The notes under the pieces: model-generated
Told to the model about the DNA's origin: nothing
Seen by the model: only the letters and a program-made list of their open reading frames with translations
The model's database searches: none
In this document: piece after piece, positions 51,311 to 59,701 of the stretch
Numbering within the stretch: position 1 is the first letter of the stretch
How the letters are laid out: the number at the start of each line of letters is the position of its first letter
Made by a program: the position numbers and the translations under genes
Source: Lentzea aerocolonigenes
Lineage (GTDB): Bacteria > Actinomycetota > Actinomycetes > Mycobacteriales > Pseudonocardiaceae
Assembly (NCBI RefSeq): GCF_000955955.1
Contig: NZ_JYJG01000076.1
Location: 1 to 64,000 of the forward strand
DNA length: 64,000 nt
Direction of reading: 5' to 3'

Positions 51311-54300
51311 GTGACCATTGCGGCCGGACCCGTTGTTCTTCGATCGATGTTCACGGCAGGGGATGCGCCCGCACCGCGCACACTCCTGGACATCGTGCGC
51401 GCGAGTGCCACCGAGCACCCGAACGCGCTGGCCGTCGACGACGGCGCCACCGCACTCACGTACCGCGAACTGATCACCGAAGTACTGGAACTCTCCGAGA
51501 AGCTCGCCGCCGAGGGCGTCGGGGTCGGCGACCGCGTCGGCATTCGCGTGCCGTCCGGAACGGTGGACCTCTACGTCTCGATCCTGGCCACCCTCGCGGC
51601 GGGCGCGGCTTACGTGCCCGTCGACTTCGAGGACCCGGACGAGCGCGCCGAGCTCGTTTTCGGTGAGGCGCAAGTGAGTGCCGTGCTCGGCGAAGGCCGA
51701 TCCGTTGTGCTGCACGGCACTCCGCTCGGTGTACCCGGCGAGCCCGGTCTCGACAACGACGCGTGGATCATCTTCACGTCCGGCTCCACCGGCAAGCCCA
51801 AGGGCGTTGCCGTGACCCACCGCAACGCCGCTGCGTTCGTCGACGCGGAAGCGCGGCTCTTCCTGCAGGACGATCCGATCGGCCCGGAAGACCGCGTGCT
51901 CGCGGGACTTTCCGTCGCGTTCGACGCCTCCTGCGAGGAGATGTGGCTCGCGTGGCGTTACGGCGCGTGCCTCGTGCCCGCGCCGCGTTCGTTGGTGCGC
52001 ACGGGAATGGACCTCGGCCCGTGGCTCGTCGAGCAGGAGATCACCGTCGTCTCCACGGTTCCGACGCTGGCCGCGCTGTGGCCGGTCGAGGCACTGGACG
52101 ACATCCGGCTGCTGATCTTCGGTGGCGAGGCCTGCCCGCCGGAGCTCGCCGAGCGGCTCGCCGTGGACGGCCGCGAGGTGTGGAACACTTACGGCCCAAC
52201 CGAAGCGACCGTTGTCGCCACTGCCGCGCAGCTGACCGGCACGGGTCCGGTGCGCATCGGTCTGCCGCTGGACGGCTGGGAGCTCGCCGTCGTGGACGCG
52301 GCGGGCGAGGTCGTGCCGATGGGCGAGTCCGGCGAACTGGTGATCGGTGGCGTCGGACTGGCGCGCTACCTGGACCTCGCGAAGGACGCCGAGAAGTACG
52401 CGCCGCTGCCGTCGATGGGCTGGGACCGCGCGTACCGCAGCGGTGACATGGTCCGCGCCGAGCCCGAGGGTCTGTTGTTCCTGGGCCGCGCGGACGAGCA
52501 GATCAAGCTCGGCGGCCGTCGCATCGAGCTGGGCGAGGTCGACGCGGCCCTGCAGGCTCTCGACGGCGTGGCCGGTGCCGCCGCCGCCGTGCGCACGACG
52601 CGTGGTGGCAACCAGATCCTCGTCGGCTACGTGGTGGTCGACGGCGAGTTCGACCAGACCGCCGCGGTGGACACGCTGCGCGCCGAACTGCCTGCCGCGC
52701 TGGTCCCGTTGATCGCCGTGGTCGACACCCTGCCGACGCGCACGTCCGGCAAGGTCGACCGCGCCGCGCTGCCGTGGCCGCTCGAGTCGATGGACACCGC
52801 CGGCGTGGTGTTCTCGGGTCTCGAAGGCTGGCTGGCCGAGCAGTGGGCGGCCGTGCTGGGTTCCGGTCCGGCTTCCGAGGACGCGGACTTCTTCGCGTCC
52901 GGCGGTAGCTCGCTGTCCGCGGCTCAGCTCGTCTCGATGGTGCGCACGCGCTACCCGAGCACCTCTGTCTCGGACATCTACCAGAACACGACGCTGCACA
53001 AGCTCGCGCGGCGCCTGGAGTCGTACGGTCAGACGGCCGAGGTGCGCGAGGTCGCGCCGACGCCGCGCTGGGCCGGTGTGCTGCAGACGCTGCTGATGAT
53101 TCCGCTGCTCACCATCTCCGGTGCGCGCTGGGTCGTTGCCCTGACCGCACTCTCGAACGTGCTGGGCTGGACTTCCGTTTCCTGGTGGTGGGTCGTCGCC
53201 GGGTGGGCGGTGTTCATCTCCCCCGCCGGCCGTCTCGCGGTCTCCGCCGGTGGCGCACGGCTTTTGCTCCGCGGCGTGAAGCCGGGCGAGTACCCGCGCG
53301 GTGGCTCTGTCCACATGCGACTGTGGACCGCCGAGATGCTGGCGCAGATGTCGCGTGCCACCGAGCTTTCCGGCTCGTGGGTCACGCACTACGCGCGGGC
53401 GCTGGGCGCGAAGATCGGTCCCGGCGTCGACCTGCACTCGCTGCCGCCGGTCACCGGCATGCTGAAGGTCGGCCGCGGTGCCGCCGTCGAGCCAGAGGTG
53501 GACCTGTCCGGCTGGTGGCTGGACGGCGATCGTCTCGTGCTGGGCCGCATCCGGATCGGCGCCGGAGCGACCGTTGGCGCTCGCAGCACGCTGTTCCCCG
53601 GTGCCCGCATCGGCAAGCGCGCCGAGGTGGCTCCTGGTTCGGGTGTCATCGGTTCGGTGCCGACGGGTCAGCGCTGGGCCGGTGTGCCCGCGATCCGCGA
53701 GGGCAAGTCGGCGCGCTCGTTCCCGTCGCGTCGCCCGTCGCGCTCGCACTTCTGGAACCTGATGTACGGCGTGTCTTCCGGCCTGCTGGGCGCGTTGCCG
53801 TTGCTGGCAGCCGCTCCTGCCCTGCTGTACGTGCTGCGCCAGCCAGTGACGCTGGTATCGGCGCTGTGGGACGTCCCCGTCGCTTCCGCGATCTGGTTCG
53901 GCTCCTACGCGCTGCTGGTGCTCGTTTCCGTGCGACTGCTGGGCATCGGCATGCGCGAGGGCTACTACCCCGTGCACAGCCGCGTCGCGTGGCAGGCGTG
54001 GACGACCGAGCGCCTGATGAACAACGCGCGCACGGCCCTGTTCCCGCTCTACGCCTCGCTGTTCACGCCGGTGTGGCTGCGGCTGCTGGGCATGAAGGTC
54101 GGCCGCCACGTCGAAGCGTCCACGGTGGTCGCGCTGCCGAAGATGACCCGCGTGGGCGACGGCGCCTTCCTGGCCGACGACACGATGGTCGCGACCTACG
54201 AGCTCGGCGGCGGCTACCTGCGCATCGCCGAGGCTCGGGTCGGCAAGCGCGCGTTCCTCGGCAACTCGGGCATGACGGCGCCGGGCCGCAACGTGCCCAA

Positions 54301-55084
54301 GGGCGGGCTCGTCGGCGTGTTGTCGGCTGCTCCGAAGCGGGCCAAGGCGGGATCGTCCTATCTGGGCATGCCTCCGATGAAGCTGCCGCGTGCCGCTGAG
54401 GTTTCCGACCAGTCGCGCACTTTCAACCCGCCCAAGCACCTGATGTGGGCGCGGGCCCTGGTCGAGCTCTGCCGGTTCGTCCCGGTGATGCTGAACGTCG
54501 CGCTGGTCGTGCTGGTGCTGTTCGCGCTGAAGGAGTTCGGGCTCTGGTGGTCCGGCGTCGTGCTGCTGGGCGCCGGTGTCGCCGCCTGCCTGGTGGCCGT
54601 GATCGCCAAGTGGGTGCTGGTGGGCCGCTTCAAGGTGCGTGAGTACCCGCTGTGGTCGGCGTTCGTGTGGCGCAACGAGCTGGCGGACACGTTCGTCGAG
54701 GTGCTCGCGGTGCCGTGGCTCGTGGGCTTCTCCGGTGGCACGCCGATCATGAACTTCTGGTTGCGTTCTTTGGGCGCGTCCGTCGGCCGTGGCGTGTGGT
54801 GCGAGTCGTACTGGCTGCCTGAGGCGGACCTGGTTTCCCTGGGCGCCGGTGCTTCGGTCAACCGCGGCTGCGTCGTCCAAACGCACCTGTTCCACGACCG
54901 AATCCTGCGCATGGACCGGGTGTCCCTCGGTCGCGGCGCTACTTTGGGCCCGCACGGCATCGTCCTGCCGGGTGCGACGGTCGGCTCCGACACCACGATC
55001 GGACCCGCCTCGCTCGTCATGCGCGGAGAGGATGTACCGTCGGGAACCCGTTGGCTGGGCAACCCGATCTCCGCGTGGACATGA
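51311..55084 (+). CDS. Pls/PosA-like NRPS: adenylation, carrier, membrane and hexapeptide-repeat domains
   Basis: A 1257-residue single-module synthetase. An adenylation domain (about 20-490) has FTSGSTGKPKG, NTYGPTEATVVA, and YRSGDMVRAEPEGLLFLGRADEQIKLGGRRIE. A carrier domain follows (phosphopantetheine Ser in FFASGGSSLSAA, about 570-580). The C-terminal 650 residues mix membrane helices with hexapeptide-repeat (left-handed beta-helix) acyltransferase-like blocks, the 'NRPS terminal domain' of Pls/PosA proteins. Known Pls enzymes make poly-lysine-type chains, but most relatives are uncharacterised. The GTG at 51311 is chosen; GTG 51293 or ATG 51347 are alternatives. The stop overlaps the next ATG. 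Confidence 0.85.
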   Translation: MTIAAGPVVLRSMFTAGDAPAPRTLLDIVRASATEHPNALAVDDGATALTYRELITEVLELSEKLAAEGVGVGDRVGIRVPSGTVDLYVSILATLAAGAAYVPVDFEDPDERAELVFGEAQVSAVLGEGRSVVLHGTPLGVPGEPGLDNDAWIIFTSGSTGKPKGVAVTHRNAAAFVDAEARLFLQDDPIGPEDRVLAGLSVAFDASCEEMWLAWRYGACLVPAPRSLVRTGMDLGPWLVEQEITVVSTVPTLAALWPVEALDDIRLLIFGGEACPPELAERLAVDGREVWNTYGPTEATVVATAAQLTGTGPVRIGLPLDGWELAVVDAAGEVVPMGESGELVIGGVGLARYLDLAKDAEKYAPLPSMGWDRAYRSGDMVRAEPEGLLFLGRADEQIKLGGRRIELGEVDAALQALDGVAGAAAAVRTTRGGNQILVGYVVVDGEFDQTAAVDTLRAELPAALVPLIAVVDTLPTRTSGKVDRAALPWPLESMDTAGVVFSGLEGWLAEQWAAVLGSGPASEDADFFASGGSSLSAAQLVSMVRTRYPSTSVSDIYQNTTLHKLARRLESYGQTAEVREVAPTPRWAGVLQTLLMIPLLTISGARWVVALTALSNVLGWTSVSWWWVVAGWAVFISPAGRLAVSAGGARLLLRGVKPGEYPRGGSVHMRLWTAEMLAQMSRATELSGSWVTHYARALGAKIGPGVDLHSLPPVTGMLKVGRGAAVEPEVDLSGWWLDGDRLVLGRIRIGAGATVGARSTLFPGARIGKRAEVAPGSGVIGSVPTGQRWAGVPAIREGKSARSFPSRRPSRSHFWNLMYGVSSGLLGALPLLAAAPALLYVLRQPVTLVSALWDVPVASAIWFGSYALLVLVSVRLLGIGMREGYYPVHSRVAWQAWTTERLMNNARTALFPLYASLFTPVWLRLLGMKVGRHVEASTVVALPKMTRVGDGAFLADDTMVATYELGGGYLRIAEARVGKRAFLGNSGMTAPGRNVPKGGLVGVLSAAPKRAKAGSSYLGMPPMKLPRAAEVSDQSRTFNPPKHLMWARALVELCRFVPVMLNVALVVLVLFALKEFGLWWSGVVLLGAGVAACLVAVIAKWVLVGRFKVREYPLWSAFVWRNELADTFVEVLAVPWLVGFSGGTPIMNFWLRSLGASVGRGVWCESYWLPEADLVSLGAGASVNRGCVVQTHLFHDRILRMDRVSLGRGATLGPHGIVLPGATVGSDTTIGPASLVMRGEDVPSGTRWLGNPISAWT

Positions 55085-56277
55085 GCTTCTCCGTACACCA
55101 TTACGCAGTAGAGCTTGACTACAAGCCGCACTCCGCACGCCTTTCCGGGCGTGCGGTGCTGCAGGCTTCCTGCACCTCGTTGTCGTCGTTCTCGTTGTCC
55201 TTCGGTCCCTTGCGGATCTCGAAGGTGCTCGTGAACGGCAAGCCCGCGCGCTATGCGCACACGGGCGGTGTCCTGAACATCCGCGCGGCCGTGCGCGGCC
55301 CGTTCTCGGTCGAGGTCCGCTATTCGGGCATGCCGGTGCCGGTGCACACGCCGGAGTGGGGCGATGTCGGCTGGGACCAGCTCACGGACGGCTCGATCGT
55401 GGCCTCGCAGCCCATTGGCGCGCCATCGTGGTTCCCGTGCCTGGACGTGCCTTCCTCGAAGGCGTCGTACCACCTGGAGATCACCGCGCCCTCGCCGTAC
55501 ACGGTGGTGTGCAACGGGGTTCTGGTCGACGGCAAGGTGTCCGGCAGCACCACGCGCTGGACCTACTCGATGGCCGCCCCGATGGCCACGTACCTCGCGA
55601 CCGTCCAGATCGGGCAGTACGTCGAGGCGCTGCCGGGCGTGTGGGCACCCGCGCGGCTGCGCCGGCTGGTCGCGCACGACTTCGCCCGGCAGAACCAGAT
55701 GATCGAGCTGTTCTCGTCCTTGTTCGGCCCGTACCCGTTCACCACCTACTCGGTCGTGGTGACCGACGACGAGCTGGACGTTCCCGTTGAGGCGCAAGGA
55801 CTGTCGACGTTCGGCGCCAACCACGTGGACGGCCGGCGCGGCTCCGAGCGGCTGGTGGCGCACGAACTGGCGCACCAGTGGTTCGGCAACTCGGTGGGCA
55901 TCGCCTCATGGGAGCACATCTGGCTCAACGAGGGCTTCGCGTGCTACTCGGAGTGGTTGTGGTCCGAGGCTTCCGGTGGCCGCTCCGCCGATGCTTGTGC
56001 GGCCGGGGCACGGGATCTGTTGCGGCGGTTGCCACAGGACCTGGTGATCGGACGGCCCGCGCGGGCCGACTGGTTCGACGACCGAGTCTACAAGCGCGGG
56101 GCCCTGACGGTGCACGCACTGCGCCGCGCGATGGGTGACGACTCGTTCTTCGCGCTGCTGCGGGAGTGGTGTGCGCGGAACCGGCACGGCGTGGTGACGA
56201 CCGAGGACTTCCTGTCGCTGGCAGGGCATCGCGATCTGCTCACGCGCTGGCTGTTCGAGCCCGCGCTGCCCGCCTGA
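55081..56277 (+). CDS. M1 family metallo-aminopeptidase coupled to the Pls-like synthetase
   Basis: A 398-residue M1 peptidase. The zinc motif HELAHQWFGN and downstream Glu in LNEGFACY (HExxH-x18-E) are intact. The N-terminal beta domain (YAVELDYKPHSARLSGRAVLQA) is typical though short, and the C-terminal superhelix is much reduced. Residue ATG 55081 overlaps the synthetase stop (ATGA), so the two are made together. It may trim or release the peptide product or confer self-protection; this is inference from pairing. No signal peptide is present, so it acts in the cytoplasm. It abuts the three small convergent genes. Confidence 0.9.
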   Translation: MSFSVHHYAVELDYKPHSARLSGRAVLQASCTSLSSFSLSFGPLRISKVLVNGKPARYAHTGGVLNIRAAVRGPFSVEVRYSGMPVPVHTPEWGDVGWDQLTDGSIVASQPIGAPSWFPCLDVPSSKASYHLEITAPSPYTVVCNGVLVDGKVSGSTTRWTYSMAAPMATYLATVQIGQYVEALPGVWAPARLRRLVAHDFARQNQMIELFSSLFGPYPFTTYSVVVTDDELDVPVEAQGLSTFGANHVDGRRGSERLVAHELAHQWFGNSVGIASWEHIWLNEGFACYSEWLWSEASGGRSADACAAGARDLLRRLPQDLVIGRPARADWFDDRVYKRGALTVHALRRAMGDDSFFALLREWCARNRHGVVTTEDFLSLAGHRDLLTRWLFEPALPA

Positions 56278-56658
56278 CTACAGGGTGTACGGGTAGAGAC
56301 GGATTTCGGGCACCCGGAAGGAGATCAGGCCGCCCTCGACCAGTTCTGCTCTCCGGTGCACGATCTCGACGAACGTGAGGTTCGGACCCGTCCGCACCAC
56401 CACGCACGTGTCGACACCGCCGTGGACCCGCTCGACCTGACACCTGATCCACACGTCGAAGCCGGCCTCGGCTCCCACGAGGGCGGGCTCGCCCGCGGCC
56501 GCCGCCCACTCCTCGACCACCGGCAGGTCCAGCTCGACGTCGAACTCCCTGGTCCCGACGCCCGGCTCCATCCAGCGGCCGGACGCCGACCCGAAGTCGG
56601 AGCTGAAGAACACCAGCCCCTGCGCCGGGTCCAGGATCTTCAGAACTTCGATTCGCAC
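56278..56658 (-). CDS. Hypothetical protein in the Imm8 cluster
   Basis: A 126-residue acidic soluble protein read from GTG (VRIEVLKILDPAQGLVFF). The first strand and helix pattern, the mixed-charge beta-rich sequence and its position as third gene after a HEAT-like and an Imm8 gene suggest another small immunity-type or accessory protein. No family was recognised. It follows the Imm8 gene by eight bases, and its stop touches that of the M1 peptidase on the other strand. Confidence 0.65.
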   Translation of the reverse strand: MRIEVLKILDPAQGLVFFSSDFGSASGRWMEPGVGTREFDVELDLPVVEEWAAAAGEPALVGAEAGFDVWIRCQVERVHGGVDTCVVVRTGPNLTFVEIVHRRAELVEGGLISFRVPEIRLYPYTL

Positions 56659-56666
56659 CGCACTCC

Positions 56667-57017
56667 TCAGGCGTAGTCCTCGAACTCGTAATGGCCGAGG
56701 CGCGTCAGGCGTTCGGCGACCTCGGCCCACGTCGCACCCTCGACCCGCTCGATCGCCGACCTGACCGAGCCGAGGATCTCACCGATCTTCGACGTGCCGG
56801 CGATGACGAACGACTTGCCGAGGACGACTCGCTGAGACTCCACCGTGGACGCCAGTCCGGTGAGGGTGCTCACAGTGAACTGGAGCGACTCCTCGCCTTC
56901 GCCGTCCGCGGGGCCGACGAGCGCCTGCAGCAGGAACGAGAAGTCGTCCGGATCGTCCGGGCGGAAGTCCACCAGGTCCACGTCCGGGCTGATGAAGTGC
57001 CGCACGCTCGCCCTCAT
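56667..57017 (-). CDS. Imm8-family immunity protein
   Basis: A 116-residue protein matching the Imm8 layout: MRASVRHFISPDVDLVDFRPDDPDDFSF, then a beta-rich core (GEGEESLQFTVSTLTGLA) and the C-terminal WAEVAERLTRLGHYEFEDY. Imm8 proteins neutralise toxin domains of polymorphic or contact-dependent toxins. No toxin gene is seen within the window, so this may be an orphan immunity gene guarding against a neighbour's toxin. The ATG at 57017 overlaps the stop of the HEAT-like gene by four bases, placing it second of three. Confidence 0.8.
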   Translation of the reverse strand: MRASVRHFISPDVDLVDFRPDDPDDFSFLLQALVGPADGEGEESLQFTVSTLTGLASTVESQRVVLGKSFVIAGTSKIGEILGSVRSAIERVEGATWAEVAERLTRLGHYEFEDYA

Positions 57018-57367
57018 CGGGCCTCCAGCGCGGAGAGGGCGACATCCCGCACGTCGCCGTCCTCGTCCCACTCCACACCGGCGATGAAGCGGTCGAGGAC
57101 GTCCCGGTACCGGTCTGCCTCACCCCAGAACGTGCACAGCGTCTGCACCGCGAGCCGTGCCAGCATCGGGTCCTCCGAGCAGTCCAGGAACGATTCCACG
57201 ATCCGGCGGTGTCGCGTCGCACGTGTCCTGGCGATCACGTAGAGCAGCGAGTACGTGTCCTCGTCCAGAGGCTCCGACGTCAGGCGAGCCGCCACGGCGT
57301 CGACCTCCGCAGCGGACAACGTGCCTTCCTTGGCGCGTAGGACGAGCTGTTCCACCGAGATCCTCAT
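57014..57367 (-). CDS. Small HEAT-repeat-like protein, first gene of the Imm8 cluster
   Basis: A 117-residue helical protein (MRISVEQLVLRAKEG...) with repeated helix pairs such as DPMLARLAVQTLCTFWGEADRYRDVLDRFI and DVRDVALSALEAR, as in short HEAT/PBS-like proteins found near immunity genes. The ATG at 57367 is used; the longer open frame upstream is not coding. It overlaps the Imm8 start, so translation is coupled. Function is unknown; adapter or immunity role is inferred from context only. Confidence 0.7.
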   Translation of the reverse strand: MRISVEQLVLRAKEGTLSAAEVDAVAARLTSEPLDEDTYSLLYVIARTRATRHRRIVESFLDCSEDPMLARLAVQTLCTFWGEADRYRDVLDRFIAGVEWDEDGDVRDVALSALEAR

Positions 57368-57557
57368 GCGGTGAGCGTCCCATTTCGGAGGGTGCCAATG
57401 CGCACGCCTTTTAGCGGTGGAGATCGCCAGGACCCGCCTGGCCGGATGGCGGCCCGGCTGGGCCGCACAAGCGGTTGCGGGACTGAGCGTCGAGTCACAA
57501 GCACGTGTTCCCCACCCCAGACGCCGGGTACCCGGCCTCGATACGGGAGGAGGAAAT

Positions 57558-58637
57558 GTGCTGTTCGTGGTTCTCGGCTGCTCTGTGGCCTTCGCGTTGC
57601 TGGTGGTGGAGGTGATCCACCGGCTGGTGCGCCGCTTCACACACAGCGGCAAGATGTACCGGCCCGGTCAGGTGTTCGGGGCGCTGCTGGCCGCGCAGAT
57701 AAGCCTGAGCGTGTACCCGGTCAACCTGCCGATCACCCTGCACGTGCTGGGAATCGCGCTGATCATGGCCGGCGCGTGGCTGCTGTCGGCGTTCATCAGC
57801 ACGTTGGTGGACATATCGCTGTCGCGCATCAGGACTGACGTCACGGACAACCGCCACGCACGGCGCGTGCACACGCAGGTCACGCTCATAAGGCGGCTGG
57901 CGTTGGTGGTCATCGGGGTGTTGGCGGTCGGCGCGATTCTGATGACGTTCCCAGGGGCGCGCGCGGTCGGATCGACGGTGCTGGCGTCCGCGGCGGTCAT
58001 CGGTGCGGTGGCGGCGTTGGCGGCGCAGTCGTTGCTGGGCAACGTCATTTCGGGGATGCAGATCGCGTTCAGCGACGCCATCAGGCTGGATGACGTTGTG
58101 GTGGTGGAAGGCGAGTGGGGGCGGGTCGAGGACATCACGCTCACGTACGTGGTGATGCACCTGTGGGACGACCGGCGGCTGGTGCTGCCGACGTCGTACT
58201 TCCTCAAGACCCCCTTCGAGAACTGGACGCGCACGCAGTCGGCGTTGCTGGGGACGGTGGAGCTCGACCTCGACTGGACCGTGCCGGTGGAGGCGATGCG
58301 GCAGGAGATGCGGTCGATGCTCGAGGGCAGCGATCTGTGGGACGGGCGGGTGTCCGTGCTGCAGGTGACAGCCGCGACGCAGGGGTTTGTGCGGCTGAGG
58401 GCGCTGGTCAGTGCGGCCGACGCGGGCAAGTTGTGGGATCTCAGGTGTTTGACCAGGGAACACCTGGTGGACTGGGTGCAGCGACACCACAACGGTGCGT
58501 TGCCGCAGGTCAGGACGCGGGCGGTCACCGGAACCAAACGCCTGCAGCCGGCCAGCGACCAGCACACGGACGCGCGGGTGTTCGGCGAGAGCGTGGACGG
58601 GGCGCAGCGGGAGCAAGCGTTTGCGGGGCCTAAGTAG
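57558..58637 (+). CDS. MscS-family mechanosensitive channel
   Basis: A 359-residue membrane protein. Four or so hydrophobic segments (LFVVLGCSVAFALLVVEV..., FGALLAAQISLSVYPV..., LGIALIMAGAWLLSAFI..., LALVVIGVLAVGAILMTF) precede the pore-lining helix (GSTVLASAAVIGAVAALAAQSLLGNVISGM) and the MscS beta domain (DAIRLDDVVVVEGEWGRVEDITLTYVVM). It should open under membrane tension to release solutes in osmotic downshock. The GTG at 57558 follows a near-perfect GGGAGGAGG ribosome site, so the start is secure. The tail overlaps the MerR gene end by eight bases. Confidence 0.92.
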   Translation: MLFVVLGCSVAFALLVVEVIHRLVRRFTHSGKMYRPGQVFGALLAAQISLSVYPVNLPITLHVLGIALIMAGAWLLSAFISTLVDISLSRIRTDVTDNRHARRVHTQVTLIRRLALVVIGVLAVGAILMTFPGARAVGSTVLASAAVIGAVAALAAQSLLGNVISGMQIAFSDAIRLDDVVVVEGEWGRVEDITLTYVVMHLWDDRRLVLPTSYFLKTPFENWTRTQSALLGTVELDLDWTVPVEAMRQEMRSMLEGSDLWDGRVSVLQVTAATQGFVRLRALVSAADAGKLWDLRCLTREHLVDWVQRHHNGALPQVRTRAVTGTKRLQPASDQHTDARVFGESVDGAQREQAFAGPK

Positions 58638-58977
58638 AACGCTCCAGGATGCCGGCGATCAGGCCTCGGCACCGGGCGATCTCGGCGGCCTGCGAGTCCA
58701 GGCGGGCCACCTCGGCGCGCAAGGTCGCCAGCAGGTCGCTGCACGGGTCGAGGCGTGGTGAGGCGTCCATGACGCACGGGAGCAGCAGCGCGATGGTCGC
58801 GACGGGCAGGCCGACGTTCAGCAGGGCCTTGATGCGTCGAACCGTTTCGACCTCGGCAGGACCGTAGGTTCGATAGCCGTTCGACGAGCGCGAAGAAGTC
58901 AGCAACCCGCACTGCTCGTAGTAGCGGACGGAACGGGTGGAGACGCCGCACTCAGCGGCCAGTTCGCCGATCAACAC
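58630..58977 (-). CDS. MerR-family regulator
   Basis: A 115-residue MerR-type regulator read from GTG. The winged HTH is clear (IGELAAECGVSTRSVRYYEQCGLLTSSRSSNGYRTYGPAEVETVRRIKAL). The C-terminal coiled-coil is short with Cys68, Cys79 and Cys102 (CVMDAS, DPCSDLL, ARCRG), which could bind metal or sense thiols, though the spacing does not match a known metal class. It is divergent from the hydrolase-MFS pair across an 18-bp perfect dyad, strongly suggesting that it controls that pair. Confidence 0.9.
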   Translation of the reverse strand: MLIGELAAECGVSTRSVRYYEQCGLLTSSRSSNGYRTYGPAEVETVRRIKALLNVGLPVATIALLLPCVMDASPRLDPCSDLLATLRAEVARLDSQAAEIARCRGLIAGILERST

Positions 58978-58980
58978 GCC

Positions 58981-59011
58981 TTGACCTTGACACTGATGTC
59001 AAGCCTTACGG
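58981..59011 (+). promoter_or_regulatory. MerR-style promoter with dyad in an elongated spacer
   Basis: Perfect inverted repeat CTTGACA-CTGA-TGTCAAG at 58986-59003. It lies between a TTGACC hexamer (58981-58986) and TTACGG (59006-59011), 19 bp apart, the long spacer that MerR proteins correct by twisting DNA. The -10 match is weak. Confidence 0.65.
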
Positions 59012-59020
59012 TCGGAAACC

Positions 59021-59701
59021 ATGAACGTGATCGTGCACGGGGTGCATTCGGTTTCCGAGGACTGGACACAGGTCGGCGCGCTGCTCGGCCCGACAGAAGT
59101 ACCGGACAGGCGGGGACGCAAGGGCGTGCCGTTGCCGGACGACTACAGCCTGCGGACCGAGATCGACGACCTGCACCGCACACTCGACCTGCACGAGAGC
59201 AAGACGCTCATCGGGCACAGCTACGGCGGCCTCATCGCGCTGCTGACCGCCCAGGAACGGGACGACCTCGAAGCCCTGGTGCTCTACGAACCCGCCCTCT
59301 ACATCAACAGCGCCACGCTGGACAACGTCGGTGACGCGCTGCGCAGAGGCGACCGGGACGCGGCGTTGGAGATCGTCCTCACCAAGATCGCGGGTGAGCA
59401 GGAGTTCCGCGAGGCCGATCCCGAAGGCTGGCTCGCGGCGCAAGAGCTGCTGGACACGACGTTCCGCGAACTGTCCGCGATCGACACCTACCGCTACGAG
59501 CCGCCTAAGCTGCGGATCCCGGTCACCGTGCTCCTCGGCGAGCGGACCGGCCACATCTTCGGACCGGCTGCGCGGGACGTCGTCGAGGACACCGGTGGCA
59601 CGTTGCTCACGCTCGAAGGCGAAGGCCACATCGCGCACGTGACGAACCCGGAACTTCTGGCCGCGACGATCCGGGAGGCATCCACCACACTGAGCGGATG
59701 A
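59021..59701 (+). CDS. Alpha/beta hydrolase controlled by MerR
   Basis: A 226-residue hydrolase. MNVIVHGVHSVSEDW holds the oxyanion region and GHSYGG the nucleophile Ser (about 66). The later TVLLGERTGHIF and GEGHIAHV fit the acid and His. It is shorter than usual at the N terminus. The gene follows the MerR dyad, and its stop overlaps the MFS start (ATGA), so hydrolase and transporter are made together in response to the MerR signal. Substrate unknown: an ester or a toxic compound taken up or expelled by the transporter is plausible. Confidence 0.87.
   Translation: MNVIVHGVHSVSEDWTQVGALLGPTEVPDRRGRKGVPLPDDYSLRTEIDDLHRTLDLHESKTLIGHSYGGLIALLTAQERDDLEALVLYEPALYINSATLDNVGDALRRGDRDAALEIVLTKIAGEQEFREADPEGWLAAQELLDTTFRELSAIDTYRYEPPKLRIPVTVLLGERTGHIFGPAARDVVEDTGGTLLTLEGEGHIAHVTNPELLAATIREASTTLSG

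Noticed and set aside
51251..55138. 1295-codon open frame on the minus strand opposite the Pls-like gene
   Set aside because: It is a GC-rich shadow: composition is Arg/His/Asp-rich without domains, while the plus strand gives a full adenylation-carrier-hexapeptide protein.
56278..57367. Polymorphic toxin or contact-dependent inhibition locus
   Set aside because: Only immunity-type genes are present; no toxin, Rhs, WXG or two-partner secretion gene was found in the neighbourhood.
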